A stretch of 64,000 nt of DNA. It comes from CALCMJ01 sp964475415. GTDB taxonomy: Bacteria; Bacteroidota; Bacteroidia; Chitinophagales; Saprospiraceae. Positions 63,374 through 64,000 of this stretch are shown here, piece after piece. Numbering within the stretch: the first letter of the stretch is position 1; every line of letters begins with the position of its first letter. A model generated the notes under the pieces. The model saw only the letters and a list, made by a program, of their open reading frames with translations, had not been told where the DNA came from and did not search any database. The DNA lies in the NCBI GenBank assembly GCA_964475415.1, contig CAYYWZ010000009.1, forward strand, positions 1-64,000, given 5' to 3'. A program made the position numbers and the translations under genes.

Positions 63374-64000
63374 TATATATTAGTTTTAAATTCGAATTTG
63401 ATTTTTACCATAGCGTTGTTAAGATACTCTAGTATTTTCGCTGGTGGTTCTATTGCGTGTATAGTTAGGCGAAGATTATTCTTAAGATGATCTATCTCAC
63501 ACTTAGAGCTTAAGGACTTAAAAGGATAGATAAACATAACTTTCTTTACTTCATTAAGCTTTTCTTTTATATCCATGTTTACTGGTATCGCAGCCTCTAT
63601 AATATAATTATGTGTATTTCTTTTTTGATCATAGAGTTGAATCTGTATGCTAAGTTTATTTTTTATATCAGGATTCAAGATTAGGAAATTATCCTCAGTT
63701 CGCTTAAGAATCTTATGTCTTAGAAAACGGCCGATAAGGTTTAGATATCTTTTTGTTTCTTCTGGATCTATAATGCCTAAGATATCTTTTTCAGTAGCTT
63801 TTTTGTAGACGAGAAAATAATTAATGAGAAAGATATTTTCATCAGAAACAAATAGAGGAAAAGTATTTTTAGCAACTTTCTTTTTCTTTATTATTTCTTC
63901 TTCATTTATATTAGCAACCCAGTGCTTAAGTGCACTGCCTATATTATAATTATTCGCGGTATAGATTTCATTGGCTATTTTTTTAATCTGTGGAAGATGT
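63373..64000 (-). CDS. partial gene of unknown function, cut by the window edge
   Basis: The frame is open from the window edge at 64000 to the TAA at 63373, at least 208 codons, and lacks a start here; the TTG at 63678 is only an internal codon. Visible sequence is soluble, with KKIANEIYTANNYNIGSALK and DILGIIDPEETKRYLNLIGR helical parts and a beta-rich C-terminal half (FLILNPDIKNKLSIQIQLYD). I recognise no family. Its stop shares one base with the antiporter start, which suggests a functional link with ion exchange. Confidence 0.7.
   Translation of the reverse strand, partial: HLPQIKKIANEIYTANNYNIGSALKHWVANINEEEIIKKKKVAKNTFPLFVSDENIFLINYFLVYKKATEKDILGIIDPEETKRYLNLIGRFLRHKILKRTEDNFLILNPDIKNKLSIQIQLYDQKRNTHNYIIEAAIPVNMDIKEKLNEVKKVMFIYPFKSLSSKCEIDHLKNNLRLTIHAIEPPAKILEYLNNAMVKIKFEFKTNI

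Overview
The window comes from an AT-rich member of the Bacteroidota. The evidence is C-terminal type IX secretion sorting domains (SdrD-like protein at 29550-31910, LamG-like protein at 38149-39108, a decayed one at 31979-32760), a TTTG / TAnnTTTG-type promoter, families typical of the phylum (DUF4175, DUF4153, DUF4199) and start sites with little Shine-Dalgarno signal. The order within the phylum cannot be fixed from the sequence alone. There is no phage, plasmid backbone or CRISPR array. It is a chromosomal segment, mostly housekeeping, with several patches of gene decay.

Layout. 1-7 kb: tRNA-Asn with its terminator, a gamma-glutamyltransferase family enzyme, an M90-like protein without its catalytic motif, a candidate small RNA, an alanine/sodium symporter and an MMPL/RND exporter. 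7-12 kb: an accessory stretch with a PhoD-like lipoprotein, a lipoprotein gene interrupted by a stop codon, a metallo-beta-lactamase-fold enzyme, and a frameshifted LuxR-type regulator plus DUF4199 gene bracketed by two diverged copies of a palindrome-bearing repeat. 12-17 kb: rnhB, then a tight DUF4175 / RsbW-like kinase / ybeY operon. 17-18 kb: two decayed genes. 18-29 kb: SRPBCC and DUF2200 genes, a DUF4153 membrane protein, NADP-type isocitrate dehydrogenase, a TRIC-type channel and the complete thrABC operon. 29-32.8 kb: a modular T9SS surface protein containing a 100-N assembly gap inside near-identical repeats, and a decayed T9SS protein. 32.8-41 kb: a membrane MutS-like ATPase, three ParB-binding (parS) palindromes within 1 kb, an M1 peptidase, a LamG protein, an alpha/beta hydrolase and heme A synthase. 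41-48.5 kb: an operon with repeated stop/start overlaps (dtd, MazG-like, OppC-like permease, RsbU-like phosphatase, TM2/TPR protein, CBS protein, outer-membrane beta-barrel, nadK). 48.5-56.5 kb: a Vat-like acetyltransferase, a second MBL enzyme, a TonB-C lipoprotein, a large gluzincin-like/propeller/barrel protein, a GGGP synthase and rsgA. 56.7-64 kb: clpB, a dead IS200/IS605 transposase with its end hairpin, two exported proteins, a cation/proton antiporter and a partial gene at the edge.

The most notable observations are the parS cluster, which suggests the replication origin region is near; the REP-like repeats around the LuxR/DUF4199 pair; and a promoter-terminator unit with no reading frame, which looks like a small RNA gene. 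I found no convincing multi-gene novel system. The many single-base lesions (A7 run in the LuxR gene, in-frame stops, frameshifts) could be real decay or assembly error, and reads would have to decide.
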